A DNA stretch of 64,000 nt from Desulfovibrio inopinatus DSM 10711 (GTDB taxonomy: Bacteria > Desulfobacterota > Desulfovibrionia > Desulfovibrionales > Desulfovibrionaceae), in NCBI RefSeq assembly GCF_000429305.1, contig NZ_AUBP01000005.1, positions 124,001 through 188,000 on the forward strand, read 5' to 3'. A model generated the notes under the pieces. That model was given only the letters and a program-made list of their open reading frames with translations, was not told where the DNA came from and searched no databases. The position numbers were made by a program, and so were the translations under genes. Shown piece by piece: positions 16,896 to 25,399 of this stretch; position 1 is the stretch's first letter, and the number at the start of each line of letters is the position of its first letter.

Positions 16896-17998
16896 ATGGC
16901 ATTCCAAAATGCGAGATATCCTTTCGCGTGACGTACACCATTTGGATAATAATCAACTTTGATATGACTGATGTCACGCACCAACCTCCATTGAGGCGTA
17001 TGTCCTAAAAAAATAAGCGTCTCCCCCAAAGGTTCATGGAGACCATGTGTGTTTTCCGTAGTGGTCTCTCCACTCCAGCCCATCATGCCATTGGCCTTGG
17101 CGGGGCTACACAACGCTTCCCGTTGGAGTATATCAAACATCGGTTGCCAGTCCTCAGCATTCCGGCGATCTCCCTGTCCCATCGGTTTATATTCAATCCC
17201 GATTTTAGGAGTATGGTCTCCCAGGCCTACATCCATGGCTACAGAAAAAATACCTTTAACTCTCAGCAAGTTGGCAATGAAAGGCTCTTGCGTCTGCCAA
17301 TGCCCGCCCCAGCCCGCATGTTGTGCGCATATCTTTAAAATATCGTCCGTCTCTTGTGTACGAACGACAATCCGAACAGCCGGAGTCTCTCCAGACAGGA
17401 CCGTACCACAAAATCGAATGACACTTCCCGGCGGCAAGGCTCCCGCAAATTCATGAAGACGCCGTGACAACATGGGATTCAAAGCATGTCCATAAAGCTT
17501 CGATAACGCGCGTTCAACGTGTACGATGATTTCTTCGGAAGATGGAACCTTGCCGTTCTGCTTGAGGATGAACGAAATAAACGCTCGTGGAATGGGAAGA
17601 TAAACGGCGTCTGGATCAAGATCGAATTCCAGCCAAAGCTGTTCTTGAATGTCTTGACCTGATACAGAACGAGGAGCGTCTTCTTCGGTTTGTGAGAGAA
17701 ATGCAGCCAATCGTTCCCACACGGCCCTGGTCTTGAAATCACGTTGATTTCGGGCCACGTTTTTCAAACAGGTTTGCAATTGGATTGCTTGAGGCCACGT
17801 GGCAGGCAGTACGGGGAGTAGCGCCGAAAAATCAACGCGCTCGGTCGAATCGCCAAGAGAAAATTCAAAGCCTGACAATACGCGTGGAAAAAGACGTGCG
17901 GCTCGGTAAATCGGTGGCCACGCTTTGTCCGGAACAAATCCAGACGGAAGAAAGGGGCGTACCGCATCCAAATCGTATGTCAGTGAGATTTCTCCCAT
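16877..17998 (-). CDS. Unknown RiPP-cluster protein, family A copy 2
   Basis: A 373-residue relative of the protein at 12795-13886, with conserved landmarks along the whole length (PPIYRAARLFP, QLWLEFDLDPD, DVGLGDHTPKIGI, ISHIKVDYYPNG, KGYLAF). The two are divergent enough to have different substrates. It reads towards the precursor array from the opposite side and forms no obvious operon with the next gene, ten bases upstream on the same strand. Function unknown; its position and pairing suggest a role in peptide maturation or recognition. Confidence 0.75.
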   Translation of the reverse strand: MGEISLTYDLDAVRPFLPSGFVPDKAWPPIYRAARLFPRVLSGFEFSLGDSTERVDFSALLPVLPATWPQAIQLQTCLKNVARNQRDFKTRAVWERLAAFLSQTEEDAPRSVSGQDIQEQLWLEFDLDPDAVYLPIPRAFISFILKQNGKVPSSEEIIVHVERALSKLYGHALNPMLSRRLHEFAGALPPGSVIRFCGTVLSGETPAVRIVVRTQETDDILKICAQHAGWGGHWQTQEPFIANLLRVKGIFSVAMDVGLGDHTPKIGIEYKPMGQGDRRNAEDWQPMFDILQREALCSPAKANGMMGWSGETTTENTHGLHEPLGETLIFLGHTPQWRLVRDISHIKVDYYPNGVRHAKGYLAFWNAISRSGL

Positions 17999-18007
17999 AA
18001 AGAAACC

Positions 18008-18784
18008 CTATTGAGCCGGATTTACCTGTAAAATCTCCAATGTATTATCGGGATTCACAATGCCGACAATCGAAAGATTTTTCCCGATAAGTTGTTCCGG
18101 ATGAAAACACAAATCATCACGACATCCAAAGACACGCCCATCATCAGCTTTAAATTCCTTACAATAATATAAGGGAGTGGAAACACTCCCATAATCGGCA
18201 GAACTTCTGCTTTTCACACATTTTGCCAGCCGACCGGTCAAGCGCGTTTGCGGATGATGAGGGTCATATCCGAAAATCGAGACTTCACTCACCATGACAT
18301 CATCGTCCATCTCTCCCGGATAGATCGATGTGACTACGAGGCGTAAAGAAGATGTCACTATGGACGGCAGATTGACGTACTGCATATGAGGCGTATCAAG
18401 AAACTCGGCCGGCATGACGCCTCCATCGGAAAAATGGATTTCAGCCGTTTTGATACGAGCATGCTGCCGAAAAGAAACCGGATCAATATCCCCGTTTTTT
18501 AATCCGAAGCGTGTGGCAACTGCTGGCTGAAAGAAAGAAAATTCAATCCAATTTCCTACACGAACAGCAGTATCGACACGCTTGTCCACAGCGCGCATCA
18601 GGGTCGACGCGTCAGCAACATTCGTTTCTTTGTATGAGGCATTGACATTGACCGGCAAAGCGATCGAAATCGGATCGGCGTTTGACGTCTTCGCCATACC
18701 CGCCAACGCAAACGAGAAAACAAAAATCATAGCCAGCACGTTCTCTTTTCCGAAAAAACGTCGCATGAAAACCGACCTCTCCAT
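18008..18784 (-). CDS. Secreted protein with discoidin-like domain
   Basis: A protein of up to 258 residues with an N-terminal signal peptide (VLAMIFVFSFALAGMAKTSNA). An ATG at 18766 with GGAGAGG upstream is an alternative start. The mature part resembles a beta-sandwich of the F5/8 or NADase-type glycan-binding kind (WIEFSFFQP, VTSSLRLVVTSIYPG, VSEVSIFGYD). A C-terminal part follows with four cysteines that may form disulfides. It begins 14 bases after xerC on the same strand. Ligand unknown. Confidence 0.65.
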   Translation of the reverse strand: MERSVFMRRFFGKENVLAMIFVFSFALAGMAKTSNADPISIALPVNVNASYKETNVADASTLMRAVDKRVDTAVRVGNWIEFSFFQPAVATRFGLKNGDIDPVSFRQHARIKTAEIHFSDGGVMPAEFLDTPHMQYVNLPSIVTSSLRLVVTSIYPGEMDDDVMVSEVSIFGYDPHHPQTRLTGRLAKCVKSRSSADYGSVSTPLYYCKEFKADDGRVFGCRDDLCFHPEQLIGKNLSIVGIVNPDNTLEILQVNPAQ

Positions 18785-18798
18785 TATGATGTCCCTTG

Positions 18799-19743
18799 TT
18801 ATTTCTTTTTACCGGATGCAGCCTTGGGGTGTGCATTGTCATAGACTTGCATCAATCGCATAAGGTCCAGATGAGTATACCGCTGGGTTGTGGTGAGATG
18901 GGCATGTCCAAGCAATTCCTGAACGCCGCGCAAATCAGCACCAGCCTGCAATAAATGGGTCGCAAAGCTGTGTCGTAGCATATGCGGGCTAACGCTTTCC
19001 GGGAGTGCTGCCGTATGAGACCGCTCTTCCAAAATTCGATTAGCTTGACGTCGCTGCAACCGCTTCCCTCTCACACCAAGAAAGAGTGCATCTTCAGCCG
19101 GTTGGGCATGGAAAGCATGACGCAGTGCAATATACTCGGTCAAGCGTTCTTTAGCGACATCGCTCAGTGGTGCCAAACGTTCTTTCGATCCCTTCCCCAT
19201 GACTCTGACCACACCCGATGAGGGATCGATATCCTCGACATCAAGTGACAAGGCTTCACTGATACGCAATCCCGAACCATAAAGGAGTTCCACTAATGCT
19301 GTATCGCGCGCCATTATCGGATCTCTACCAACACCGGCATCCATGAGCGAAACCGCTTGGTCAACATTAAGCGCTTTGGGATGGCGTTTTTCCGGTTTGG
19401 GATTCTTGATTGACGCCATGGGACTTGTAGAAATACGCTTTTTCGTTTGTAAAAACTTAAAGAAGCCTCGCAAACTGGACAATTTCCTGCCCATTGATGT
19501 TTTGCGCATGCCCTGTCGATGGAGTTCAGCCAAGAACCCCCTCACGTGAATTTTAGTCAAGTGTTCAGGAGCGCTTGCTGTCGCACCACGTGAAACGAGA
19601 TAGTGCTCAAAGGAAAACAAATCATCACGGTAAGCGCGCAATGTCGCGGGGCTGTAGCCTTTCTGGACATCAAGATGTGCCAAATATGCTTCCATCAAAT
19701 CCGGTAGGACGGGAGGATCTCCCGACGCATCAGAACGGTTCAT
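18799..19743 (-). CDS. xerC: Tyrosine recombinase XerC/XerD type
   Basis: A 314-residue site-specific recombinase that resolves chromosome dimers with FtsK at dif. An N-terminal core-binding SAM-like domain precedes the catalytic part, which has Arg in YGSGLRISEAL, the box HMLRHSFATHL, the second His in LLGHAHLTTTQ and the nucleophile Tyr in RYTHLD. The ATG at 19743 has GGAG upstream; a GTG at 19752 would overlap the dprA stop. A single Xer of this length outside any mobile element favours the housekeeping role. Confidence 0.87.
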   Translation of the reverse strand: MNRSDASGDPPVLPDLMEAYLAHLDVQKGYSPATLRAYRDDLFSFEHYLVSRGATASAPEHLTKIHVRGFLAELHRQGMRKTSMGRKLSSLRGFFKFLQTKKRISTSPMASIKNPKPEKRHPKALNVDQAVSLMDAGVGRDPIMARDTALVELLYGSGLRISEALSLDVEDIDPSSGVVRVMGKGSKERLAPLSDVAKERLTEYIALRHAFHAQPAEDALFLGVRGKRLQRRQANRILEERSHTAALPESVSPHMLRHSFATHLLQAGADLRGVQELLGHAHLTTTQRYTHLDLMRLMQVYDNAHPKAASGKKK

Positions 19744-19748
19744 GATTC

Positions 19749-21086
19749 TCACTCCACAATCCTGCTATAAAACATTCCTGGCCATTTCTGTACAATTCCA
19801 CGAACTTCCAAGACAAGGAGTATACTTGAGACCTGGCTTGAATCCCAGGCGAGCGACCGGCCAAGCGTATCAATATGCACTTTGTCATCATCAACAAGCA
19901 GCTCCATGAGCTGACTTTCCTGTTCCGATAACTCTACAGTCTTGGACACTTCAGGGGCTATGTTCTGTTTGGAAATATCCAGAGATTGCAAATCTGCACG
20001 AGAATCTTTCGAGGCAGTCGGTCGTATATCACGCCGCGATTGCTCAATACCTGGCTTCTGTTTCTTCGAGGGAGCTCTTCGCACCGTTTGTAATTCTCGC
20101 GAAGGTCTTGACGCAATTAAAGCGGCTCGGCGCTGTGGATAATCCAGATAGGCCTCCAACAAGGGGGCAAGCTCAAGTAGCATGGCATCAACGGATTCAA
20201 ACAACCTTGCACCACTATTAATGATAGCATGGCACCCGCCGTATGTTTCAAGTCCATACGGTCCTGGCAATGCATAGACTTCACGTCCCTGCTCCATGGC
20301 TAATCGTGCAGTGATGAGACTGCCGCTTTTCTTCGCCGCTTCTACGACAAGCACCGCTAACGACAACCCACTTATAATACGATTTCGAATAGGAAAATTG
20401 GCTGCAGTCGGTTTTGTGCCTGGCGCAAACTCGGAAATCACAAGACCCGCGGCAGAAAGATCCTTCCAGACGTCCATGTTTTGAGCTGGATAGACGAGAT
20501 CGAGACCAGTCGCCACGACAGCAATGGACGAACCGATCCCTTGTAAACCGGCAATATGGGCTTGCCTATCGATACCAAATGCCAAGCCTGAAACAACCGT
20601 GACCCCGGCATCGCTCAACATGCGCCCGATACGTGCCGTTGCATCGAGACCATATTCCGTGCAATCCCGGGCGCCGACAACAGCAACTCCAGGATTATTG
20701 AGCAAGGAAACATCACCAACATAATATAACAGGGCCGGAGGGTCCGGGATCTGCTTGAGATGATCGGGATACTTGGAATGTCCCCACGTCATCACGGGTA
20801 AACGGCTCCTCTTGGCTGCCTCAAATTCCTTTTCTGCACCATGGCGCCAACTTTCCGCCAAATAGGCCTGAAGCTGGCGATCACTGACGACTGCATCCTT
20901 GGACCATGAACGGACATGGGCGGTCGCGTTCCGTGCCGTCTCGTAGAAGGTCAGGATTTTTCTCCAAGTCCGTGGTCCCATGCCCTGCGTGTGCTTCAGG
21001 GTCAGGCATGCCCAAAATTCATGAACATCATCGTCGGTCATGGCAGAACGCCAAGGGTGTAACTGCGGCGAAAATGAAACGGCCAT
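19749..21086 (-). CDS. dprA: DNA-processing protein DprA
   Basis: A 445-residue protein that loads RecA on incoming single-stranded DNA in transformable bacteria and is widely kept in others. The central Rossmann-like domain is plain (VAVVGARDCTEYG, VVSGLAFGIDRQAH, NFPIRNRIISGLS, ARLAMEQGREVYALPG). An N-terminal helix-hairpin-helix-like part and a C-terminal winged-helix-like domain flank it. A linker at about residues 320-385 is low in complexity and not conserved. MTDDDVHEF at 21041 is an alternative start. It lies between cpoB and xerC on one strand. Confidence 0.92.
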   Translation of the reverse strand: MAVSFSPQLHPWRSAMTDDDVHEFWACLTLKHTQGMGPRTWRKILTFYETARNATAHVRSWSKDAVVSDRQLQAYLAESWRHGAEKEFEAAKRSRLPVMTWGHSKYPDHLKQIPDPPALLYYVGDVSLLNNPGVAVVGARDCTEYGLDATARIGRMLSDAGVTVVSGLAFGIDRQAHIAGLQGIGSSIAVVATGLDLVYPAQNMDVWKDLSAAGLVISEFAPGTKPTAANFPIRNRIISGLSLAVLVVEAAKKSGSLITARLAMEQGREVYALPGPYGLETYGGCHAIINSGARLFESVDAMLLELAPLLEAYLDYPQRRAALIASRPSRELQTVRRAPSKKQKPGIEQSRRDIRPTASKDSRADLQSLDISKQNIAPEVSKTVELSEQESQLMELLVDDDKVHIDTLGRSLAWDSSQVSSILLVLEVRGIVQKWPGMFYSRIVE

Positions 21087-21095
21087 GCCTAAGAA

Positions 21096-22037
21096 TCAAC
21101 TGCCTGACAATGCGGTTACTTTGCCTTTGGCGGCTTCCCGAAGATTGGATTCGGGGTGATTATCAATCAGCATACGGTAATAAAAAAGAGCATTTTGTTT
21201 ATCCCCCATCTTTTCATAGGCCAATCCCATTTTATAGAGGGCGTCTGCCGATTTATGGTGTTGGGGATATTTATTGCTCACTTCTTTGAAACTCAAAATA
21301 GACTGCGCAAGATTATTATCGTGATAATAGCTTTCGCCTATCCAGTAATAGGCGTTCGGCGCAAGAGTGCTTTGGGGATAGGTGGCAAGGAAGGCATTAA
21401 ACTCTTTTCTGGCCTTGTCGGTTTTTCCGTTCATAACGGATTTCAATGCTTGATTATACATTTCGTCTTCACTGGCTCCCCCTTTACTCCGCGGTGTTGC
21501 AAAGACGGCGTTGGTTGCTTGTGTTACCGGTGTGGCAGAAGTGACGTCAGCCGGCGTTGGTGTTGGTGTTGGTACGGTCTGTGAAGCAGAAGTCGAGCGG
21601 GCAAACGGGGTAGGTGTTCTTTCATTGGTTGCAGACGATGAAGCGATACGTGAAGAGGGTGGCGGAACACGTCCCACTCCAGTATCCAAAACATCATTCC
21701 CATTATTCCCCGTCATGGACTTTGTCGATTGCGCATACGGCGTTGGTGTTTTTATTGGGACACGATCCGAAGCTTGATTCGCCGCTTGAGCCGGTGCTGC
21801 AGAGGGACGCACGCTGGAAGTACCTCCTCTGTTAGCCAGCGCAGCTTCAGCTTTGGCCAGCTCACTCCGTTGACGATCCAACTCTTGTCGCAAACTCTGC
21901 ACTTCACTTTCCAGACTTTGTAAACGAAATTGTGTACTATCTTGGGATACATTCGGCTTCGATCCCAAGCACCCACTGAGAAAAAGCAGTGCGAAAAATG
22001 ATAACACCAGCCTTGTATTCACCGCTGACCTCCCCAT
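21096..22037 (-). CDS. cpoB: Tol-Pal associated TPR lipoprotein CpoB/YbgF
   Basis: The start at 22037 begins a typical lipoprotein signal (LSFFALLFLSGCLG, lipobox SGC); the longer open frame upstream is not needed. A coiled coil follows (LESEVQSLRQELDRQ), then a long Thr/Pro/Ser-rich linker and three TPR units at the C-terminus (EMYNQALKSVMNGKTDKA, ANAYYWIGESYYHDN, ADALYKMGLAYEKMGDK). CpoB links outer-membrane constriction by Tol-Pal to peptidoglycan synthesis. No tol genes are in the window. Confidence 0.88.
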   Translation of the reverse strand: MGRSAVNTRLVLSFFALLFLSGCLGSKPNVSQDSTQFRLQSLESEVQSLRQELDRQRSELAKAEAALANRGGTSSVRPSAAPAQAANQASDRVPIKTPTPYAQSTKSMTGNNGNDVLDTGVGRVPPPSSRIASSSATNERTPTPFARSTSASQTVPTPTPTPADVTSATPVTQATNAVFATPRSKGGASEDEMYNQALKSVMNGKTDKARKEFNAFLATYPQSTLAPNAYYWIGESYYHDNNLAQSILSFKEVSNKYPQHHKSADALYKMGLAYEKMGDKQNALFYYRMLIDNHPESNLREAAKGKVTALSGS

Positions 22038-22327
22038 ATCCTGTCCGTGCCTGAAAAAACCTCCCAATGGATATGCAACATAGCGGCATTTATCAAGGTC
22101 TGCTTGAAATAAAGACGAATCGACATATTTGAAGCAAAACCCATTCACCAACACAGCATGAGAGCCCTCGACGCCTTGCATGCTGACAGGATTTAGGGCA
22201 AAAACGCCTCCACAACATGATACGCGCGATTCAGTAGGCATCTTTTTTATCATTGCCGAGAGTACTACGGCATATCGAAGTGCCCCACTTTGCCTTAAGC
22301 ATCGCGCTCAACCCAGGGAGCACACCG

Positions 22328-23269
22328 TTGAATCAGGTCCTCACCGAACTGCTTCTCCTTATGGCCGTCATCCTACCAGTCGGCATCCATTTTGTTCTCG
22401 CATTTGCTGCGGCTGGAATTCCATTCATCACGGCCGGCTGCGCATTGCCTGCCACCAAACGTACAAAAGCTTTCCGGAATAAATACGGCCAACAAGCAAG
22501 TAAGCTGGCTTTCATTCTTGGCGTGTATGTCTTTTTTGTTCTGCTTGGAGGTTTTCTTCTTCTTCAACAAAAATATCCAGAAAGTGTAAATTTCTGGCAA
22601 AAAACACCTATCCCGCTCATTGTATTTGGATCGGCATTTATCTTGGCTGAAATATTCTTTTTGCTCTATCGCGGTGTCTGGAAACGCATGAAGAATTTCA
22701 AACGTCTTCATGCCATGATCGGCTTTCTCAGCGTACTCCTCTTCTGGGCTGGGCTGTATGTCTGCCTGGCAGGATTCAGGCACTTCATATTATACGCGAG
22801 TGAGCCCACTCTTGACCCCATGCTGTTCTTTATCCCTCCAAAACAATCCATGATATGGTATCTTCTTCCGCTCACATTGTCGTTGACGCTCACCACGGGC
22901 AGCGCCATGAGTGGTTTTTACCTCGTCCTTCGTCGCAACAGGGATGATTACGGCCGTGACTTCTATGCATTTGCTTATAAGCTCGTAGCGCGATGGGGTT
23001 GGGCAACGAACCTTGTCACGCTTCTGTGTCTGGCAGCCATTGCATATGTGCAACGTATCTATGTCCCGGCTCTACCAGCAGCATTTCCCATCTTGGTTTC
23101 TACGGGTGTATTTGCCGCAATGTTGCTGCTTTCTGTCCTCCTCTGGTTTGTCCTTGTCTTCAGTAATGCTCCGCTCAGACAGCGATTCGTTCTCCTTCTG
23201 CAGCCTTTGTTCTCCATGATCGGTCTGACGGGCCTCCTCACAGCTTGCTATCTTCTGTTCTTGCGATAA
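22328..23269 (+). CDS. Polytopic inner-membrane protein, function unknown
   Basis: A protein of about 313 residues with eight or nine hydrophobic helices. The TTG at 22328 is preceded at seven bases by AGGGAG and gives a start just before the first helix; the frame is open 75 bases further to an ATG at 22253. Histidines in the first helix (PVGIHFVLAF) and the fourth (FKRLHAMIGF) could bind haem, which would fit a cytochrome-like anchor, but this is a guess. It is divergent from cpoB. Confidence 0.7.
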   Translation: MNQVLTELLLLMAVILPVGIHFVLAFAAAGIPFITAGCALPATKRTKAFRNKYGQQASKLAFILGVYVFFVLLGGFLLLQQKYPESVNFWQKTPIPLIVFGSAFILAEIFFLLYRGVWKRMKNFKRLHAMIGFLSVLLFWAGLYVCLAGFRHFILYASEPTLDPMLFFIPPKQSMIWYLLPLTLSLTLTTGSAMSGFYLVLRRNRDDYGRDFYAFAYKLVARWGWATNLVTLLCLAAIAYVQRIYVPALPAAFPILVSTGVFAAMLLLSVLLWFVLVFSNAPLRQRFVLLLQPLFSMIGLTGLLTACYLLFLR

Positions 23270-23290
23270 CCTCGCAATATTTGGGGATAC

Positions 23291-23329
23291 AAAAAAAACG
23301 GCTTGACCTCTTCGAAAAAGGTCAAGCCG
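23291..23329 (-). terminator. Rho-independent terminator
   Basis: An 11-bp stem (CGGCTTGACCT with AGGTCAAGCCG) with a nine-base loop is followed, on the minus strand, by eight T. It ends the transcript of the TPR lipoprotein at 23399. Confidence 0.85.
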
Positions 23330-23398
23330 CTTAATATTGGTACGTATTCGAAACAATTCGTTTAGGACACGAGGAGTATCGAGAACACCGTTTTATAT

Positions 23399-24130
23399 TT
23401 ATGGAGACGGCAATTCCGCATCGTCTCCCCCTTCTCCCTCCTGACTGCCTTTTTCTCTCGCATTCAAAATACCAAGAAGATGGCGATACACGTTCTTATC
23501 ACGCGATTTAATGCGCTCTACCGTAAGATTAAACTGACGAGCCACTGCTTCTTGTTTCGTTTGGCTGGACAGTAAAGGTCCCCAAAAGTACAAGGTGACA
23601 GCTCTGTTTTCATCTATTTTTGCGAGCCGAAAATTGCGCTGCTTTTTGGAATACTTTTTTTGATTTGCAGTAAAAACAGTCTTCGCACGATCATTGTCCC
23701 GAAGTGCATCTTCATAATCGCCCAAAAGAGATTTGATCCGAGCACGAAGTAAGTAGCTCTGATAATCATTCGGGGTATCACGAACCAATTCATCGGCAAG
23801 CGCCAGGGCAGCTTTATTTCGTCCCAAGTCAAGATACGCATTAATTTTCTGGATACGCGATTTTTCGCTTTCCGATTGCATATCCGGCGGCATCACTTTT
23901 AAGACTGCTCCGCGTTGCGGTTCCTCTTTCTGTTTTGTTTCTTCATGTTCTTGTTGAACAACCGGAGCCTCGTTGAGATCACTCTTTCCTTCAACAGGGG
24001 CACCTGAGCCTTCCGGAGAATCGGAAAACCCCCAAAAAGTTCCCGAGCATCCACTCAACACACACGAAAAACAAACAAGAAATACGACTAGATACGAACT
24101 CACGTTCTCGGGAAAAATAGGCTTATTCAT
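23399..24130 (-). CDS. TPR lipoprotein
   Basis: A 243-residue protein when started at MNKPIFPEN; a frame 13 codons longer exists. A lipoprotein signal with the lipobox LSGCSG is followed by a Glu/Gln-rich linker. A TPR-like helical region comes next (KINAYLDLGRNKAALALADEL, YQSYLLRARIKSLLGDYEDAL). The C-terminal part (QEAVARQFNLTVERIKSR) looks like a helix-turn-helix but is probably a helical repeat. It is likely anchored in a membrane on the periplasmic side. Role unknown. Confidence 0.7.
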   Translation of the reverse strand: MNKPIFPENVSSYLVVFLVCFSCVLSGCSGTFWGFSDSPEGSGAPVEGKSDLNEAPVVQQEHEETKQKEEPQRGAVLKVMPPDMQSESEKSRIQKINAYLDLGRNKAALALADELVRDTPNDYQSYLLRARIKSLLGDYEDALRDNDRAKTVFTANQKKYSKKQRNFRLAKIDENRAVTLYFWGPLLSSQTKQEAVARQFNLTVERIKSRDKNVYRHLLGILNAREKGSQEGEGGDDAELPSP

Positions 24131-24235
24131 ACTGTAAAGGGGCAAAGAGTTATGAAAAAAAGAAGACACGACGCACCGTTACGGACCACGCCTTGTCGGG
24201 TGTCTCCGAGTTAGAGAGCAAAGAATACTCAGTCA

Positions 24236-24451
24236 TCACGTCTTGTCGGAAAATATTTTTCCTGAAGATTGTTCGAGAGGAGTATTCGATTCAAGCCTCT
24301 TGGGAATGACATCAGGTGCAACTTTTTGTTGTGCTTCAACAATCTTCACATATTCACGAAAGGCTTCCGAGGCCATACTGTTGCTGATACTAGAAAATTC
24401 ACTGGCAAATTTCCAAAATTTCAATTGTCCTTCAACAACTTTGATGGACAT
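24236..24451 (-). CDS. Small protein of unknown function
   Basis: A 71-residue protein; the ATG at 24451 has AGGAG upstream. The first half is a likely helix (VVEGQLKFWKFASEFSSISN), then EAFREYVKIVEAQQ, and the tail is polar. It has no signal peptide or membrane helix. The good ribosome-binding site and helical content argue for a real gene; nothing indicates its role. Confidence 0.5.
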   Translation of the reverse strand: MSIKVVEGQLKFWKFASEFSSISNSMASEAFREYVKIVEAQQKVAPDVIPKRLESNTPLEQSSGKIFSDKT

Positions 24452-24618
24452 GGCCACCTCTCCTTTGTTGGCACATCACTTGACGATTATTGTAGCGGTC
24501 ATTTCGCCAAGCAAAATACATCCCCAAGTTTCATTCCATATCTATCCACCACAATCTTTTCTGTAAAGGCCTGTTCAGCCCTTATTGATTCCCAATTGCT
24601 TTCTTATGAACACAACAC

Positions 24619-24652
24619 AAAAAAAAAACGGTCCGACCAAATGGTCGGACCG
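24619..24652 (-). terminator. Rho-independent terminator after tRNA-Leu
   Basis: The arms CGGTCCGACC and GGTCGGACCG form a 10-bp stem with a four-base loop. On the minus strand it is followed by ten T. It closes the secG/tRNA-Leu transcript. Confidence 0.9.
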
Positions 24653-24664
24653 TATTATTTCCGG

Positions 24665-24750
24665 TGGTGCCGAAGGGGGGACTCGAACCCCCACGGGCGT
24701 GGCCCACTACCCCCTCAAGATAGCGTGTCTACCAGTTCCACCACTTCGGC
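24665..24750 (-). tRNA. tRNA-Leu (anticodon GAG)
   Basis: The minus strand folds as a class II tRNA of 86 bases including an encoded CCA. GCCGAAG pairs with CTTCGGC in the acceptor, the D region is GGTGGAACTGGTAGA, the anticodon stem CTATC/GGTAG holds GAG, a long variable arm follows and the T loop is GTTCGAGTC. It lies eight bases after secG. Confidence 0.95.
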
Positions 24751-24758
24751 ACGAGGGA

Positions 24759-25238
24759 CTACGGTTTCGCGGTCTCCGTTTCAGGAGCTGCCGCTTCCGG
24801 AGCAGAAGTTGTTTCGGAAGAATTCGCTTCCGTCTTTACATCCACTTCCGGAGCTGCCGACACTGCAGACTCATTTGTGACTGCCTTGTCGTCCGTAGGA
24901 GCAGTATCTTTAGTTGAAGCTTCAGCAGTTGGCAAGTCTTTTTTTTCATTTTTTTCGACCGCCGCATTTTCTTCGATAACGACGTCGGGAATGATCGACT
25001 TGCTGGCGCGGCGCTCTGCACCGGCCATGTAGTTAAAGCCCAAGGAGGTGATCAAGAAAACAGCTCCAAGAAATGCTGTAATCTTTACCAACAGTCCACC
25101 GGCGCCGGAGCTACCGAACATGGACTGTGAACCTCCGCCAAAAATAACTCCCATACCTTCTTTACCCGACTGCAACAGCACGACGGTGATCAGAATGACA
25201 CAGGCGATAATATGAACGGTTGTGATGATGGAGAGCAA
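24759..25238 (-). CDS. secG: Preprotein translocase subunit SecG
   Basis: A 159-residue inner-membrane subunit of SecYEG. The family pattern is complete: a first helix (IACVILITVVLLQSG), then KEGMGVIFGGGSQSMFGSSG, and a second helix (ITAFLGAVFLITSLGFNYMAG). After residue 75 it carries a long Glu/Ala/Thr-rich tail that makes it about 50 residues longer than the E. coli protein. It lies downstream of pgk on the same strand, after the pgk terminator. Confidence 0.93.
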   Translation of the reverse strand: MLSIITTVHIIACVILITVVLLQSGKEGMGVIFGGGSQSMFGSSGAGGLLVKITAFLGAVFLITSLGFNYMAGAERRASKSIIPDVVIEENAAVEKNEKKDLPTAEASTKDTAPTDDKAVTNESAVSAAPEVDVKTEANSSETTSAPEAAAPETETAKP

Positions 25239-25355
25239 AATGTTCGTCCTTTACATCGAATCGTCTTAAAAAATTCGAGCGCACTTTCATGCGCCGCGGA
25301 CTCGTTTCTCTGCTTGTTTCTGCCCTATTTGTCAAGGCATTTTTTAAAATTTTAC

Positions 25356-25388
25356 AAAAAAAGGCGGCAAGCCCCCCTCACCGCCTTT
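25356..25388 (-). terminator. Rho-independent terminator after pgk
   Basis: AAAGGCGG pairs with CCGCCTTT around a 14-base loop. On the minus strand it is followed by a run of T. It lies 12 bases after the pgk stop. Confidence 0.8.
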
Positions 25389-25399
25389 ATACCCTAACT

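Noticed and set aside
18799-19743. The Xer recombinase as a mark that the RiPP island is an integrated element
   Set aside because: The gene belongs with dprA and cpoB in a housekeeping run, and no direct repeats or attachment site were seen at the island edges.
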